A stretch of 64,000 bases of DNA from assembly GCA_023512835.1 (NCBI GenBank), contig CM042090.1:54609365-54673364 (forward strand), in the 5' to 3' direction. A program made the position numbers and the translations under genes. The notes under the pieces were generated by a model that was given only the letters and a program-made list of their open reading frames with translations, was not told the origin of the DNA and made no database searches. Below, in pieces: positions 10,801 through 21,325 of this stretch. Numbering within the stretch: the first letter of the stretch is position 1; each line of letters opens with the position of its first letter. The DNA is from Taxillus chinensis. Taxonomy: Eukaryota; Streptophyta; Magnoliopsida; Santalales; Loranthaceae.

Positions 10801-12826
10801 ACATAAAACCATAAATTTGGATCTCTTATATTATTTTTCAAGTTGTTACTTCTCTTTAGATCGAAAGTTCAACGTTTAAAGGTTTTAATTGCATGTTGAG
10901 TGTAAATGTTTAAATATAAAGTGATGTTTAAACAAAAAGTTAGAAGAGCGCTACAACGCCACAAGTTTGCACTACTAATGATTAAACTGCAAGACCATGT
11001 TCTGAATGCTTGGCCTTATCAACTTTTTCTCATTTTTTTCAATCTTCTAGAGCATTTGGAGTAAAACGTGCCTTTTATCTGCACTTTTTGGATTAAAATT
11101 TTCTTAACGCGGCAACATTTTAGACATGGCTATAAAGTTTTAAATCTATAGCCCACTGCATAAATGTTTTTCCATAAATAAAATAAGTTTATAGCTTTGT
11201 AAGAAATTAAAGCTATCTATTCAATCTCTCTCCTTCTAACTATGTCAAAAATAAAAAAAACCTATTTGGTTGGGTTTATAAGCCCAAACTATTTTTGGAT
11301 TATTTTGTACTTATGACTCATAAGTGAGTTTTTAATTCAGCAAAAGTATGTTATAGCCTTAAAACTATTATAAAAATGAAGATTTATACTATTATTGGTT
11401 ATTTCACCCACATATAAGTCATAAATAATTTACTATCAAAATATTTTTCACTTATCAAAAATACATATATTAGAATTTAAAGGTCAACATCCTAAAATCA
11501 ATTGACTATATGAGAGACTATCATTGGTTTTATATTAGGATCTATGGGTTGGTTACGTTCTCCAATGAAGACATCCCCTTCACGTGACAACGTGGATGAT
11601 ACACACGACCGGAAATCGTGGGTAAGACGGAACATTGGGAACAAACTCCTCACGAAATGAACATCGTGAGTGAAAACACAATCTGCTCTGATACAATATT
11701 AGAATCTAATGTCCTAAACCAATTGGCTATAGAAGAGACTACCCTTGGTTCTATATTAAGATCTATAGGTTGGTTACTTTCTCCAATGTGAGACTCTAAC
11801 AGCATAAACTCCTTATTTTTAAGTCATTATAAGCTCTTTAATTCATAAGTCTAACCAAATAAGCCCTAATAATAGTTTGTACTAGACATCTACAAAGGCG
11901 GGGAAATTAAAATTGCATGCCCTTTCTAGCATTCAAGATGCAAGATGCACATGCATTGCATGAGAACATTTTATTGCCAAGAACAGCATTGATAGTGGAT
12001 AGGGCATATCACATTAGATGGACACTATTCCTAGTGCATGAAGCTCCAATGAATGGCAGGTTCAGATGGACACCAAGAACCAAAAATTAAAAATTAAAAC
12101 TTTACGAAGGCAATAATAAGAAACTTATCTAGACAATAAAACACTTGCAATACACTACTGATTTAAAATTAGGAGACTGTCTCAAAGGGGGTGGGTCCTT
12201 AATTCAAACAAGGTATTTTGCGAAACCCTAAATGACTTGTCGAGCTCATTTTAATCTAGTTCAATGAGTGACTGCAGTTGCAAGTCATTCATAAAGATGA
12301 CATTAGTTATAAATCTTACAGCAAATGCATGTCAGACCAGACACTACAAATGCTACAGGTAGGCAAAGAGAGCCCTGCATAAAATTAACCCAGCATATAA
12401 CACATCGCATTGTCCAAAACAATTTAATCATACACAAAAAAAAAAATGAAGGACAAGATAGAATTATACCCGTGCATGAATGAATTCTTCAATTCTCCCA
12501 TTTGAGAATTGGTCAAGGAGACGAGGCCCATTCCCATACTTTGACATGAACTCAAATGTTCGCATTTCATGATTTCGGTCGAAAAACACCCCCACACCTT
12601 CACCGTAGATTCTAAGTATAACTCTGCGTGTCTGTGCTTCTTCTTTCTTGGTTGGCCACTTGATTTCAAACACCTCATTGGTCATTGCACCCTTGAGTGG
12701 GATCACCTGTAAGTTGTTTGAATCAGTAACATCTGCCCAGGTTGAAGCCAAAGACTGCAAAATGTTTTCTGCTTCAACTGGAAGACATGTTTCTCCATGA
12801 TTCACGGCGTTCACTACCGCACCCAT
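4763..12826 (-). CDS. CK: Choline kinase, six exons visible, C-terminal exon not in window
   Basis: ATP-dependent choline kinase, first step of the CDP-choline route to phosphatidylcholine, expected in the cytosol. Coding exons on the minus strand: 12470-12826, 7840-7961, 7502-7697, 5463-5580, 5273-5320, 4763-4863. All junctions have GT..AG and phases agree, giving 942 nt or 314 codons without a stop. Residues: [19 protein letters not shown] (nucleotide-binding start), the Brenner motif [12 protein letters not shown] in exon 3, [19 protein letters not shown] across exons 3-4 (kinase motif), and [10 protein letters not shown] at the end of exon 6. The family usually has about 35 more residues, so the final exon should lie beyond the copia insertion, left of the window. 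[10 protein letters not shown] favours choline over ethanolamine kinase. Exon 4 could end one base differently, changing one residue. Confidence 0.92.
5273..5320 (-). CDS. CK: Choline kinase coding exon 5 (48 nt)
   Basis: Micro-exon between GAACAG and GTAGCA that encodes [15 protein letters not shown]. Phase and family similarity match exons 4 and 6. It is too short to appear as an ORF on its own. Confidence 0.82.
5463..5580 (-). CDS. CK: Choline kinase coding exon 4
   Basis: 118 nt after a TTAACAG acceptor: [18 protein letters not shown], the second kinase motif, then [15 protein letters not shown] and SKYP. The GTATGT donor leaves one base of the next codon. Confidence 0.88.
5643..6415. 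mobile_element. Terminal-inverted-repeat element (MITE-like) in choline kinase intron 3
   Basis: Left end GGCCCAGTTTGGTAAT (5643-5658) is the imperfect inverse of the right end ATTACCAAACTAGACC (6400-6415), 14 of 16 matching. Both ends are flanked by ATT (5640-5642 and 6416-6418), a possible 3-bp TSD. There is no transposase. The length of 773 bp and the GTTTGGTA ends fit a non-autonomous DNA transposon. PIF/Harbinger-type or hAT-type assignment is not settled, because PIF elements prefer a TWA target. Confidence 0.7.
6416..7501. other. Remainder of choline kinase intron 3
   Basis: AT-rich intronic DNA between the MITE-like element and exon 3. Short ORFs lack conserved motifs. I see no RNA gene or repeat with clear ends. 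Confidence 0.6.
7502..7697 (-). CDS. CK: Choline kinase coding exon 3 with catalytic Brenner motif
   Basis: 196 nt between a GCTTCAG acceptor and a GTAAGT donor. It contains [16 protein letters not shown] and the phosphotransferase motif HNDLQYGN, with catalytic Asp and metal-binding Asn. It ends at SMTII. Confidence 0.9.
7840..7961 (-). CDS. CK: Choline kinase coding exon 2
   Basis: 122 nt between a TTTCAG acceptor and a GTAACT donor. Encodes [16 protein letters not shown] through LLWDRM and ends two bases into an Arg codon completed by exon 3. Confidence 0.88.
8490..10452 (+). repeat. Probable gypsy solo LTR in choline kinase intron 1
   Basis: The right end is clear: 10345-10452 has the LTR-tail signature shared with 22580-22687 (ACAGCACCCGC.., a CTTGACCC stretch, GGGGCAATTACG) and finishes GGAGACGTGACA, as other LTRs here finish GGGGCGTGACA. 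The left end is placed at ACATGACCCGTGAGG (8493-8507), resembling the TGTAATGACCCGTAC start of related LTRs, and gives ~1.96 kb, the length of the intact family's LTR. No TSD was found, so the left border is uncertain. No internal domain is visible. Confidence 0.5.
9303..9425 (+). repeat. 33-bp minisatellite with CACGTG cores
   Basis: About three and a half copies of a 33-bp unit containing GGGTGTGCACGTG and GTGCCACGTGCA, inside the probable solo LTR. The palindromic CACGTG recurs. Copies differ by a few bases. Confidence 0.6.
10453..11467. other. Intron 1 sequence between solo LTR and TRIM
   Basis: AT-rich with no supported ORF. A short AACTTGCAATTTTAGTTTG repeat occurs twice near 10540-10585. 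Nothing else recognised. Confidence 0.5.
11468..11801 (-). mobile_element. 334-bp TRIM retrotransposon in choline kinase intron 1
   Basis: Two ~100-bp direct repeats (11468-11567 and 11697-11801) share TTGACTAT/TTGGCTAT, GGTTCTATATTA and GGTTGGTTAC.TTCTCCAATG. Read on the minus strand, the right copy starts TGTTAGAGTCTCACATTGG and is followed by a primer site TTGTATCAGAGC (11685-11696). A polypurine GAAGGGGATG precedes the left copy. Flanks ACATA and GCATA could be a decayed TSD. LTR-PBS-PPT-LTR with about 130 bp between LTRs and no coding capacity is the definition of a TRIM. Confidence 0.8.
11802..12469. other. Intron 1 sequence next to exon 1
   Basis: AT-rich intron. No repeat ends or coding motifs seen. 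Confidence 0.5.
12470..12826 (-). CDS. CK: Choline kinase coding exon 1
   Basis: 119 codons from ATG at 12824-12826 to a GTATAA donor. The start is chosen because the frame upstream enters a probable 3' splice site (pyrimidine tract then CAG at 12853-12858) about 26 nt away. The exon ends EEFIHAR and joins exon 2 in phase 0 to TLSATDM. Confidence 0.9.
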
Positions 12827-12851
12827 AACGCAATGTCTAACAAATTGGGGC

Positions 12852-13230
12852 TCTGCTGATACAAAAAAAAGATTAAACTGTCAAACAAAAAAATCAAAGC
12901 ATACAAATATTAAATAGTCTTATAAATATACGCAATTAATTGAAAAGATCGAGTCAATAATAGAGACAAACAGCTTTATTTGACTTTGTACGCATTCAAG
13001 AACGTTGACTTTCCACACGGCAATCAAAGCTATAAAATTTGACTTTTGAGCACATATGTAGGGAAAAAATCCAAAATAGATATACAAAACCATATGATCA
13101 TGGCCTGTGTAACAGCTACCTTGGTGTGTTTATAAACAAAAATAAGCGCCCCCAAATTTACTTCTAAAATCCTCTTTTATGTTTAAAATGACAACGTACC
13201 CAATGAAGATTTTATGATGCGTTACACGCG

Positions 13231-13315
<85 letters not shown>

Positions 13316-13545
13316 GAAGGGCAATATGATATTGTTTTGTTACAAAACAAAGAATAAAAAAACAAAAAACACGGACAAAAACGAAACAACACCAGATCTG
13401 GTTTCTTGTCTTTTCATGGGACTGATTATTAATGATGAGGATCTTGAAGCACGAAGAAAGGCTAACCAGTAACCACGTAATTTGAAGATCACACTCTTGG
13501 CGGTGCCTTCTCATGGAAACAGAAAGCCAATCCTAATTTCTCACC
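12852..13545 (-). other. Predicted 5'UTR of choline kinase, with intron at 12853-13544
   Basis: Upstream of the start codon the minus strand has a textbook acceptor (eight T, GTATCAGCAG) at about 12853-12868. A GTGAGA donor lies at 13539-13544, next to a GC-rich exon. Inference only: a leader intron is plausible, but transcription is not shown here. Confidence 0.5.
13226..13311. repeat. Compound (CG)n(CA)n(TA)n microsatellite
   Basis: About 85 bp of uninterrupted alternating purine-pyrimidine: CG block to 13239, CA block to about 13267, TA block to 13311. It lies within the predicted 5'UTR intron of the choline kinase gene. Confidence 0.95.
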
Positions 13546-13735
13546 CGAAAACGAGCCGACCTGGCGTGGCTCTGTACTTCACTTCCGATGGCGCGTCGTC
13601 AGCGGCGGCTCTGGCGATGACGAAGACCGCGGAGGACGAAGCTTCGCCGCCGGAGAGACAGAGAGCTCTGAAAAATAAATTGGTGGGAAACGCGAAATGG
13701 TCGTTGGAGATGGTGAAGAATTAATCTCCTATAGG
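13546..13735 (-). promoter_or_regulatory. GC-rich leader exon and promoter-proximal region of choline kinase
   Basis: A short GC-rich block in AT-rich surroundings, upstream of the gene on the minus strand. Just beyond it (about 13754-13760) a TTTTGGGCCG box resembles a plant site II element, and a second GGCCCA occurs near 13872. The plus-strand 80-codon ORF here has no recognisable domain and is taken as chance. Confidence 0.4.
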
Positions 13736-14270
13736 CGAGTTTTGCGGGCTGATTTTGGGCCGTCGATCGCTGTGACTATTTACTGCTTTCGTTGGATGGA
13801 TTCGCGCAAATAATGACGCGGATTCATATTAATATACTGCTTTCGTTGAGTTGCCCTCGATTTTCGCACATGGCCCAATCACATGTTTTCGCGAATCGTA
13901 TCTTATCTTAACTATTAAAATAACTACTTTTAAATTTTATTTTATTTTATTACAGTTGAAGTCGTCGCGCACCACACAATCTTCGAAAGTCAAATTAGTT
14001 TTTGTTTTATTTAAATTTTATTGTAACCTATTTGTTTTTTTATTAAAATAATATTATTTTAATTAAAAATTTATTCATTAAGACAATGTCATTTTACTTT
14101 ATTTAAGAACTGCAAATAAATTTTTTTTATTTTATTTGTTACTTTGTGCATACCTAATTTTTTTATTCTTTCTTTTTTTAATGGAAAAATTAATCTTAAA
14201 ATCTCTTCCAGCAAAAGCTTGCGAAGAATTTACTCGGTGGTAACTTTTTTTTTTTTTTTTTGAGGTTACA
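13736..14270. other. AT-rich intergenic DNA upstream of choline kinase
   Basis: T/A-rich with poly-T runs (14249-14261). No gene, RNA or repeat ends recognised. Confidence 0.5.
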
Positions 14271-14908
14271 CATATATGTATTACAAAGTGGACTGATGTC
14301 ATAGTCTAGAATCTCACAGCATATTTTTATAACATATTTGTATAGCTCAAAGAGTGAATTAGAATGTGTATAGGCAATTTGTAAAGTGCCAATCGGATGT
14401 CTCCTGATGTCAGTTCTAAAATAGTGCTAAAATTTATATGTAGAGCAATACTGTAATGTTAAAACTTGTACTTAACATTTGTTCTAATATAAGTTTTCTC
14501 ATTTTTAGGCATTCTCTACAACTTCCGATCATTGCCTAACATTTGCCGTTTGACTCTTAAAAATCGTTTAAGGCTTAATTCATGAAATTTTGCTAAGTGA
14601 CTAAGTATCTCGCGGGTTAGCACGTCATAAGTCTAACTCCGTGATAGGTAGTATCAAAGCCAATTACATCTAGTCGTAACTTGGTTGGTTGAAAAGAGTT
14701 AAGGCAAATGCACACGAAGAAGGGTTTGTTGCAATGGAGGAACTACTCATGGAGCAACACATGGTTGCGAGCATGAGGAACTACGCACTCCAGCACCACC
14801 AAAACGTGGGAAGTCCAAGACGGTGCTGAAGAATCTCATGGAATCTCGGATTTCCTTGCTTGAAAGGAGTCTCACAGCCGTAAACTCCTTAGTTGGTGAA
14901 TTAAGCAA
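14271..14908 (+). mobile_element. Decayed LTR-retrotransposon 5' end: primer site and gag start
   Basis: A degenerate primer site GGTAGTATCAAAGCC (14646-14660) is followed by a gag-like leader with AMEELLMEQHMVASM and, in another frame, LMESRISLLERSLTAVNSL, which resembles the N-terminal helix of gypsy gag proteins. The part left of 14646 would be LTR but its start is not resolved. The sequence stops at 14908, where Ulp-copia A inserted (AGCAA at 14904-14908 is its left TSD candidate). Confidence 0.45.
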
Positions 14909-15658
14909 TGTTGGTCTCGGGAAGCCTAGAGGGGGCGGGGGGTGAATAGGCTCTTTTTATATTTCTTCTCTCTCTTTTGACACAACACTTAATCTGGTTA
15001 AAGATAAAATCAATGTAGAAAACAACTATATAGTGGAAGTAATTTGTATTATTATCACAAGATAATTAGAACAAATTGTAGTAGATTAAAGCTGCGTACA
15101 AGCTTTTGGATCTACTAAAAGAGTATCTCACTTCTGTTTACAGTAGCACTCTGTTTCACAATAACACACACTAGCCAAAATGAAATCCTCTAAGCTCTTT
15201 CACGTGTATGCACTCTTCTGAAAATATACATGACTTAGTATATATAGACATCCCTAGGAAACATTCTTAGAACAGGATTTTCCGAGCAGTGTGTAGCATT
15301 GAAGACTTCTCAGAAAATACATCTGCTATAACTGCTGCGGATGTGGAGCTCAAGATGTTGGAAGTATGAGCACATTGAATTGCTTCGCATGATTCCAATT
15401 GCATTAATAGCTTTGTCCACACCTCCGAGTGATCTATGTGTAAGATGATAAATGTTTAATGGATCTTTCTTACATCGGGACACAGCGAGCTGATAACTTT
15501 GAATGTGGAGCTAATTAGTAGGAGCAGTGTCGTCTTAATCCGTTGTAAGGTTCCTTACTCCATGTTAATGAAGCTCGGATCCTTACTCCGTGTCAGTGGT
15601 TGCTTACTCCGTGTCAATTATATACTTGAATCCTTATTCCGTGTCAGCACTTCCTTCC
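14909..15658 (-). repeat. 3' LTR of Ulp-copia A, 3' part
   Basis: Reverse complement of an LTR ending ..CCGAGACCAACA. It contains GTGAATAGGCTC, a TATATATA box (15238-15246), poly-A-like TTTATTATC and repeated TTACTCCGTGTCA, all as in LTRs B, C, D and E. It is interrupted at 15659 by a nested element and resumes at 20026. Confidence 0.85.
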
Positions 15659-16020
15659 TGTCATCACCAGATTTTGTCCGGGGGAAAACCCACTTTTCCG
15701 CCAATGAGTTTGACCGCTTCTCCCCCCTTGCGTCTCTCTCCTCGTCGCCTTTCCACAGCGCCTCCTCCCTCACCGCCGCTCTACCACCTCGCCTGGATTC
15801 CAGCTCATATTCGTATCCAACACATGTCAATAGGCTTGTCTTTTCCCCCTCAGATCCACTTCTCCCGCTCTCTCTCCTTACCATACCTTGTCACTATCCC
15901 TACGAAATCCCGCAATAGTCACTTCACTGGTATACCAGAGGACCACTCCGGCTACTAACCTTCACCAAGGCGCGGCACCAAAGATTTCAACCGGCCACAG
16001 CCAGTGCTACCATTCCTTCC

Positions 16021-17688
16021 TGTCACGCCCCGGATTTCCAACCCGAGGAAACAGGTACGTGACTCCCCTTTTACCCATACGGAGGGCAAAGGGGTTAGGA
16101 TACAAACCCCAAATATAACATTTTAAACATCCACAACACATTCAAGAAAGTAATGTTCATTAAAACAATCCACAATCCAAACCAGTCTTTATTACAACAA
16201 AATCCTCTTTTCAATCCATCCCCACTGGGGTTACATCAATTCCCACAAAATAACATAAATGAAAGACGGTAAAGTAAATAAGGTCTTCCACCTTGGGGTC
16301 CTACCTAACGCATGTATGTTCCTGAAAGAAAACACAACATAGAGGGAGGGGTGAGCAACCACAGCTCAGTAGGGATCATGTCTCCCCAACCCATCCCATG
16401 CTCCTAGCGTCTACATGAGGGTGTGTACAAGTGCAGTGTAGTGACAATAAGATATAAACAGGTTGTATTCCACATTCACACGGCACACACATATCCACGA
16501 CCATACGAGGCTTAGCCATATAGGCTAACATATCCACAACACTCAGAGCTTAGCCACACGGGCTAACATATCCACACCACTCAGGCTTAGCCACACCGGC
16601 TAACATATCCACGACCACTCAAGCTTAGCCACACGGGCTAACATTTCCACGGCCACTCAAGCTTAGCCACACGGGCTATCGGTTCCGATCCCGGGCTTCC
16701 ACGACCACCGGGTTCCACAAACACAAGATACAAGGTCACACAGGCATTAAACCAAACACGTAGCATACACACTTTCACTGGCATAAAATCAAACACATAC
16801 TAGGCATATTCACATAGACATATTCACACAGGCATTTTATCGAACACTTAATATGCACTCACCATCCAACACCAGAATACATCAAAAACCGCCATCGAAG
16901 GCCAACATCCATATAGGAGATCGCACCTATATGGATTACATATATATATAAACAGGTATAATCCATAATCTACCCTAGAACCCTAGTACAGAGGAGGATT
17001 TAGGAAGAACAGAACCCCTACCTTGTATGCCTCCTGCTCCCACTTCCACGCAAGACTCCGACCACCCACGCAAGACACTCGGGCACGCACCGGGTTGCTT
17101 TCCCTCTCTCTCTCTCTCTCTCTCTCTCTGTGACGGCTGGTGGAACAACAAACCCTAAAACCTAAAACAGAGGGCTTCTCCTCCTTATATAGACAACACA
17201 ACATCAAAACGACGTAGTTTTGATTAAGTGAATCCCAGCATCAAAACGACGTAGTTTTGATGGAACAAGCTATGACCTTCCCACATCCATACACACAAAT
17301 ATCCACAATTCCAACATATCCCTTTGGGAAAAGATATTTAGAATCACAAAACCAAGGTGACGGTGCAAAAATATGCCTGCACGTCACAATGCACGTCATA
17401 TCCCCATATGACGTGCAGCTCCAAATGCTCTGAAAATCCACCCCAAGCTTCCTTGAATCATGAAGAAGATAGGCAAGCATTAATACCCTTGCACGTCATA
17501 TGCCCCATATGACGTGCACCCCATGTATGCCTCCCTAGGCAGCCCAAATGTTGCCTATTGCTTGATCAACATCATACAAGGTGTTCTATCCAAAGAGAGT
17601 GGGGGAAAAACTCCCTAAAACCCAATAATTGCCACCCAAAGGGCATAACTGTGACTAACTCCACATCCCAAAAGTACGGGTCATTACA
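16021..17688 (-). repeat. Gypsy solo LTR with perfect CTTCC target duplication
   Basis: It starts TGTCACGCCCCGGATTTCC on the plus strand, so it ends GGGGCGTGACA on the minus strand. At the other end the minus strand begins TGTAATGACCCGTACTTTTG. Flanks are CTTCC at 16016-16020 and 17689-17693. 1668 bp. Related to the LTRs of the full gypsy element: same ends, same duplicated ACGT palindromes (17203-17224, 17240-17261), TATATA box (about 17186-17191) and CT/GA tract (17105-17129). 16500-16680 is a tandem array of CGGCTAACATATCCAC-type units. Confidence 0.9.
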
Positions 17689-17693
17689 CTTCC

Positions 17694-19800
17694 CCTTCCT
17701 TCTCTATAAAATCCAATCCAGTCATCAGAAGAAAGGGGCACTCAAATCCATAAAAACCTAAAGACCAAAAATTCTCAAATCCTCATTTCTCATCCCTCCT
17801 CATGCTGAAAGAGCCCCCCGCTGGCCAGAAATTAAATCGTCGGCCATCGCTTTTCGAAACCTCAATCCATAATTAACTCCTTCATCTCCTTCCTTTCTTG
17901 AATCAACCCCAGTCCGAGTCACAAAACAAAAAAAACAAAAGCAACCAAGGAGTACACTAACCAAGGCACAAGCGATGAGAGTTCATGGAGACTAGAGTAC
18001 CCAATCGATTCAAGGAGTCCTAGGGAGTTTGATGGCTTCGCTTGAGGAGTGACTGACATGGTATTTCGGTTCTCTGTTGTGGAAGAGCTCCCATACGCCT
18101 ATCAAGTCCGGCTGGGTTTTTGTTCGCTCCACCTTTTGCGTGGCACACCAATCCTTAATAAAAACGGCGTCAATACCCTAACGACTCCCCTTTGTGCACC
18201 TAGAATAATCAATCCCCGCCGACACTGTTGCTGGCCACAAACCTTGGCGTACCGCTCTTCTACCGCGCTTCATTTCTTGACTCCTCCTAGCCCTGCTCAA
18301 TATCCGTCCAAGGAAATCACAAGAAGATGTTTGGTTCGAGGATTTAAAGAAAAGAGTCACCATTGGGTAGTTTTGGTCCGTGTAATATTGATTTTCTATG
18401 TTTCTGTCATTGCTTTGTTTGTTTGTGTTTGGATGATGCTATCTGCCCATTGTTTTCATGTTTGGTTGTTATAAGTGAATTATTTTTTTTCATTGGATGC
18501 TCATCTTCGGTATTCCACTCTCTGATTTATATGTTTATCTGAGTTTTTATTAGGGGTTTCCTTCTTCTTCTTCTTCTTCTTTTTTTCCAAGCATTGCCTC
18601 TGTTTATTTGATATGTTCACTGCATGTTCAAAGATTGTACATTTAAAACTTAGGCGCACATTTACATGTTTTAGTGATTGCTCGTGTGATGTCTATTTAT
18701 TGTTTAGCACCCATGGTCGTGTTTTTTTTGATTTGTTGGACGTAGGCGTTTGTTGTTTATATCAGTTAATTACATGTTTATCCCTGCTAATGACATGCTG
18801 CATATCCATTCACTTTCTCACTGCATATTAATTATTGTACGTTCATCTTTTCGTCTCTTTTTTGACTACACGTTCCATGGCGGATTAACCTGACATTACT
18901 ACACATTTAGCTCTAAAATTTCTAAAGCCCGTTAATGGCACATGATCTGTTTTTTTGTATACTTTTCTTTTTTTAGTTATCTTTTGTGGCCTGTTTCGTT
19001 AATTTTGTTTATGATGATTGATTTGAGGTTATGTCCTTTTGTTCTAACATTTTTTTACAGGATTTTGCTTTTGTAATTTTTACTTATTAGCCTACTCTTT
19101 GACCCTTTGTATAAGATTTTCTATCTTTATTTGTTTTTTTATTATTTGTGCCCTTCCCCTATTTTTATTTTTATTGTAACACCCAATTGGAGCTTCCTGT
19201 AACTTGTAATCATAAACAAAAATAGTGAAAATGAGTGAAAAAAAGAGAGAGGAAAAGGGTGAGCTTATTGTTTAGTTTGTGGATGACATAAGCACACACA
19301 TTGCACTTGTATTTATTTATCTTTAGCTTTCACAAGAAATAAACAACAAAAAAAACAAAACAAAATAAAAAAAGACAAAACAAAAAGTGTTTCTGAAAAA
19401 AAAACAACAAGAAAATTTCTTTTCAAACACTTGGACTTTTTCAACATTTGGTTTTTCAACACTTGAGTTTTTCAAACACTTAGGCTTGTAAACATTGTAA
19501 ACATTTAGGCTATTATTAGTTTTTACCTTTAACATCATTGTAAGCATTTAATTTAGATATCAACTTAGAATTAATTCAAACTTTGGGCTTCTTTTAGATA
19601 ACTTAGAATCAATTTTGAACTATAAAAGAGTATCATTATCATTAGGATCTTCCTTTAGACGCTTATGATCAATTGAATTTAATTTTAACTTTAGCAAATA
19701 ATTTAGAAAAATAAAAAGAGTAGAACTTTAGGACAAGTTCAACATCACTTTAGAATAATTAACTTCAAGCATGAATTAAAACAAGTTAGAAACCTCCAAA
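17694..19800. other. Interior of nested element copy 1, no gene recognised
   Basis: 17760-18370 is moderately GC-rich with several short ORFs (the longest is 141 codons at 18049-18474) that have no recognisable domain. 18400-19190 is T-rich, intron-like. 19330-19420 is an A/C-rich run of AAAACAAAA units also seen inverted in copy 2. No function proposed. Confidence 0.45.
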
Positions 19801-20025
19801 ATCTTAAGATAGGTACTGAAAGGGCATTTTGAGGGTGCTAATTCTTCTCCGCGCGTAATCAAACTCCTGAACCTAGCTTTGGCGACGTAGATTATTTTAG
19901 GTGACCAACTACACTCCAAAAATAGTTGGGGTGACTCTGTTCTTTTTTATCACCATTTGGGTGAAGGGTGGGGGAATTGCATCCCCAAAAGCGGGTTTCC
20001 CCACGGATGAAATCCGGTGATAACA

Positions 20026-20658
20026 CGTACTCCGTGTGAACGAAATATTCGAAAGGCTTACTCCATGTCAGCACTTCTTTATTTTGTGTGAACGAAGATT
20101 CGGAAGGTTTACTTCATGTCAGCGCTTCCTTACTCCGTTTGAGTAAAGGTTCAGATTCATTACTCCGCTTCTCTTTTCCTTACTCCGTGCGAACAAAAGA
20201 CTCGGGTCCTTATTCCGCACAAGTCTTTCCTTACTCCGCGTGAATGAAAGACTCGGATTCTTTACTCCGTGTCTTCTTGTTCTTAGTCCACATGAGTGGA
20301 AGACTTAGCCCTTTATTCCGCATATTTCTCTCTTACTCTGCGCAAGTTGTAGACTAGGATTCTTAGTCCATTTGAGCATAAGACCCGAATTCCTTAGTCC
20401 ATATCTTTAAGTGCTTAGTCCATGCTAATAATCTTTACTCTGTATCTTATAATGAATTGGTTATTTACCAAGTTGATTGACGACACTTGCGTTGGTCTGG
20501 ATTAGGATTATGTATCTTGTTCTTAACTTTGTACTCACGAGTGAAGATCTAGATTAATACTTGTCTTCTATAACATGTTAGAAATTACATTGAAAGATCT
20601 CAAACCAAATTACATAGGGTTTTATTAGCATCATCCAAACTCTGGGTTTGATCCAACA
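20026..20658 (-). repeat. 3' LTR of Ulp-copia A, 5' part with CTTACTCCG array
   Basis: Continues the LTR interrupted at 15658. Read on the minus strand it starts TGTTGGATCAAACCCAGAG (20658 down). It then carries an array of CGGAGTAAGGA-like units spaced 20-40 bp (20030-20450). The adjacent ATTTCCCCCAAT (20659-20670) is the polypurine tract ATTGGGGGAAAT of a minus-strand element, so this is its 3' LTR. Confidence 0.88.
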
Positions 20659-20708
20659 ATTTCCCCCAATATGGAGATGCCAAAACCCTTTGTAATCTGA
20701 TCAGGTCA

Positions 20709-21280
20709 TGTAAGGACCCGTACCTTGAGTTAGTCACAGTTAGTCACAGTTTTGCCTTCTGAGTAGAGTTTTTCTAGATTTTGACCTAGTGAATGGGCTC
20801 AAATGAATTCACGTGCAAAAGGAAAGATGCTTAGAATGATGTCCTCTATCTACCACAGAAGTTTCAGGCCAAACAGACGTGTATGTGAGGTGCACGTGAT
20901 ATAGGTCCAATTCACGTGCAAGTGTGATTGTCTTCTAAATGATGCAAGGAGGCTAGGGGTGAAGTTTGAGAGCATTTGGAGTCCATTTGGAGTTGCACGT
21001 GAATTGGGAATTCACGTGCAAATTGGCGTGCAGCCATATTTTTGCATGGTTCCCTTGGTTTTGACATTCTAATGATCTTTCTCCAAAGGACCATGTTGAA
21101 ATTCTGAGTATTTTGGCCTATATGGGTGCGGAAAGGTGCTAACTTGTGTGATCAAAACTACGTCGTTTTGATCCTGGGTTTACTTAATCAAAACTACGTC
21201 GTTTTGATGTGGGTAGTGTCTATATAATGAGGGCTTGAGTTTGAGTTTAGGGTTCTTGTGTCCCTTTGCTGCAGCTGCTG

Positions 21281-21325
<45 letters not shown>

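Larger units (their letters stand above)
15659..20025. mobile_element. Nested element with inverted ends (unclassified), copy 1
   Basis: The ends TGTCATCACCAGATTTTGTC (15659) and, inverted, TGTTATCACCGGATTTCATC (20025 reading down) match over about 35 bp and share GGGGAAACCC. Interior without the nested solo LTR is ~2.7 kb. The right part, read on the minus strand, has a GTCACC..CAACTATTTTTGGAGT block and GAATTAGCACCCTCAAAATGCC, which recur in copy 2 at 42387-43534. 15700-16020 and 17694-18600 look like host-like GC-rich or UTR-type DNA (TATAAAATCC at 17704), possibly captured. No transposase or pol motif and no TSD were found, so a DNA transposon is likely but unproven. Confidence 0.55.

Noticed and set aside
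13482..13724. 80-codon plus-strand ORF upstream of choline kinase
   Set aside because: GC-rich leader region of the minus-strand gene; composition explains the open frame and no motif is seen.
16500..16690. CRISPR-like regular repeats (GCTAACATATCCAC units) in a solo LTR
   Set aside because: Eukaryotic LTR tandem repeat: spacers are not unique and there are no cas genes.
18049..18474. 141-codon ORF as a host gene
   Set aside because: No recognisable domain, hydrophobic tail from T-rich DNA, inside a nested repeat.
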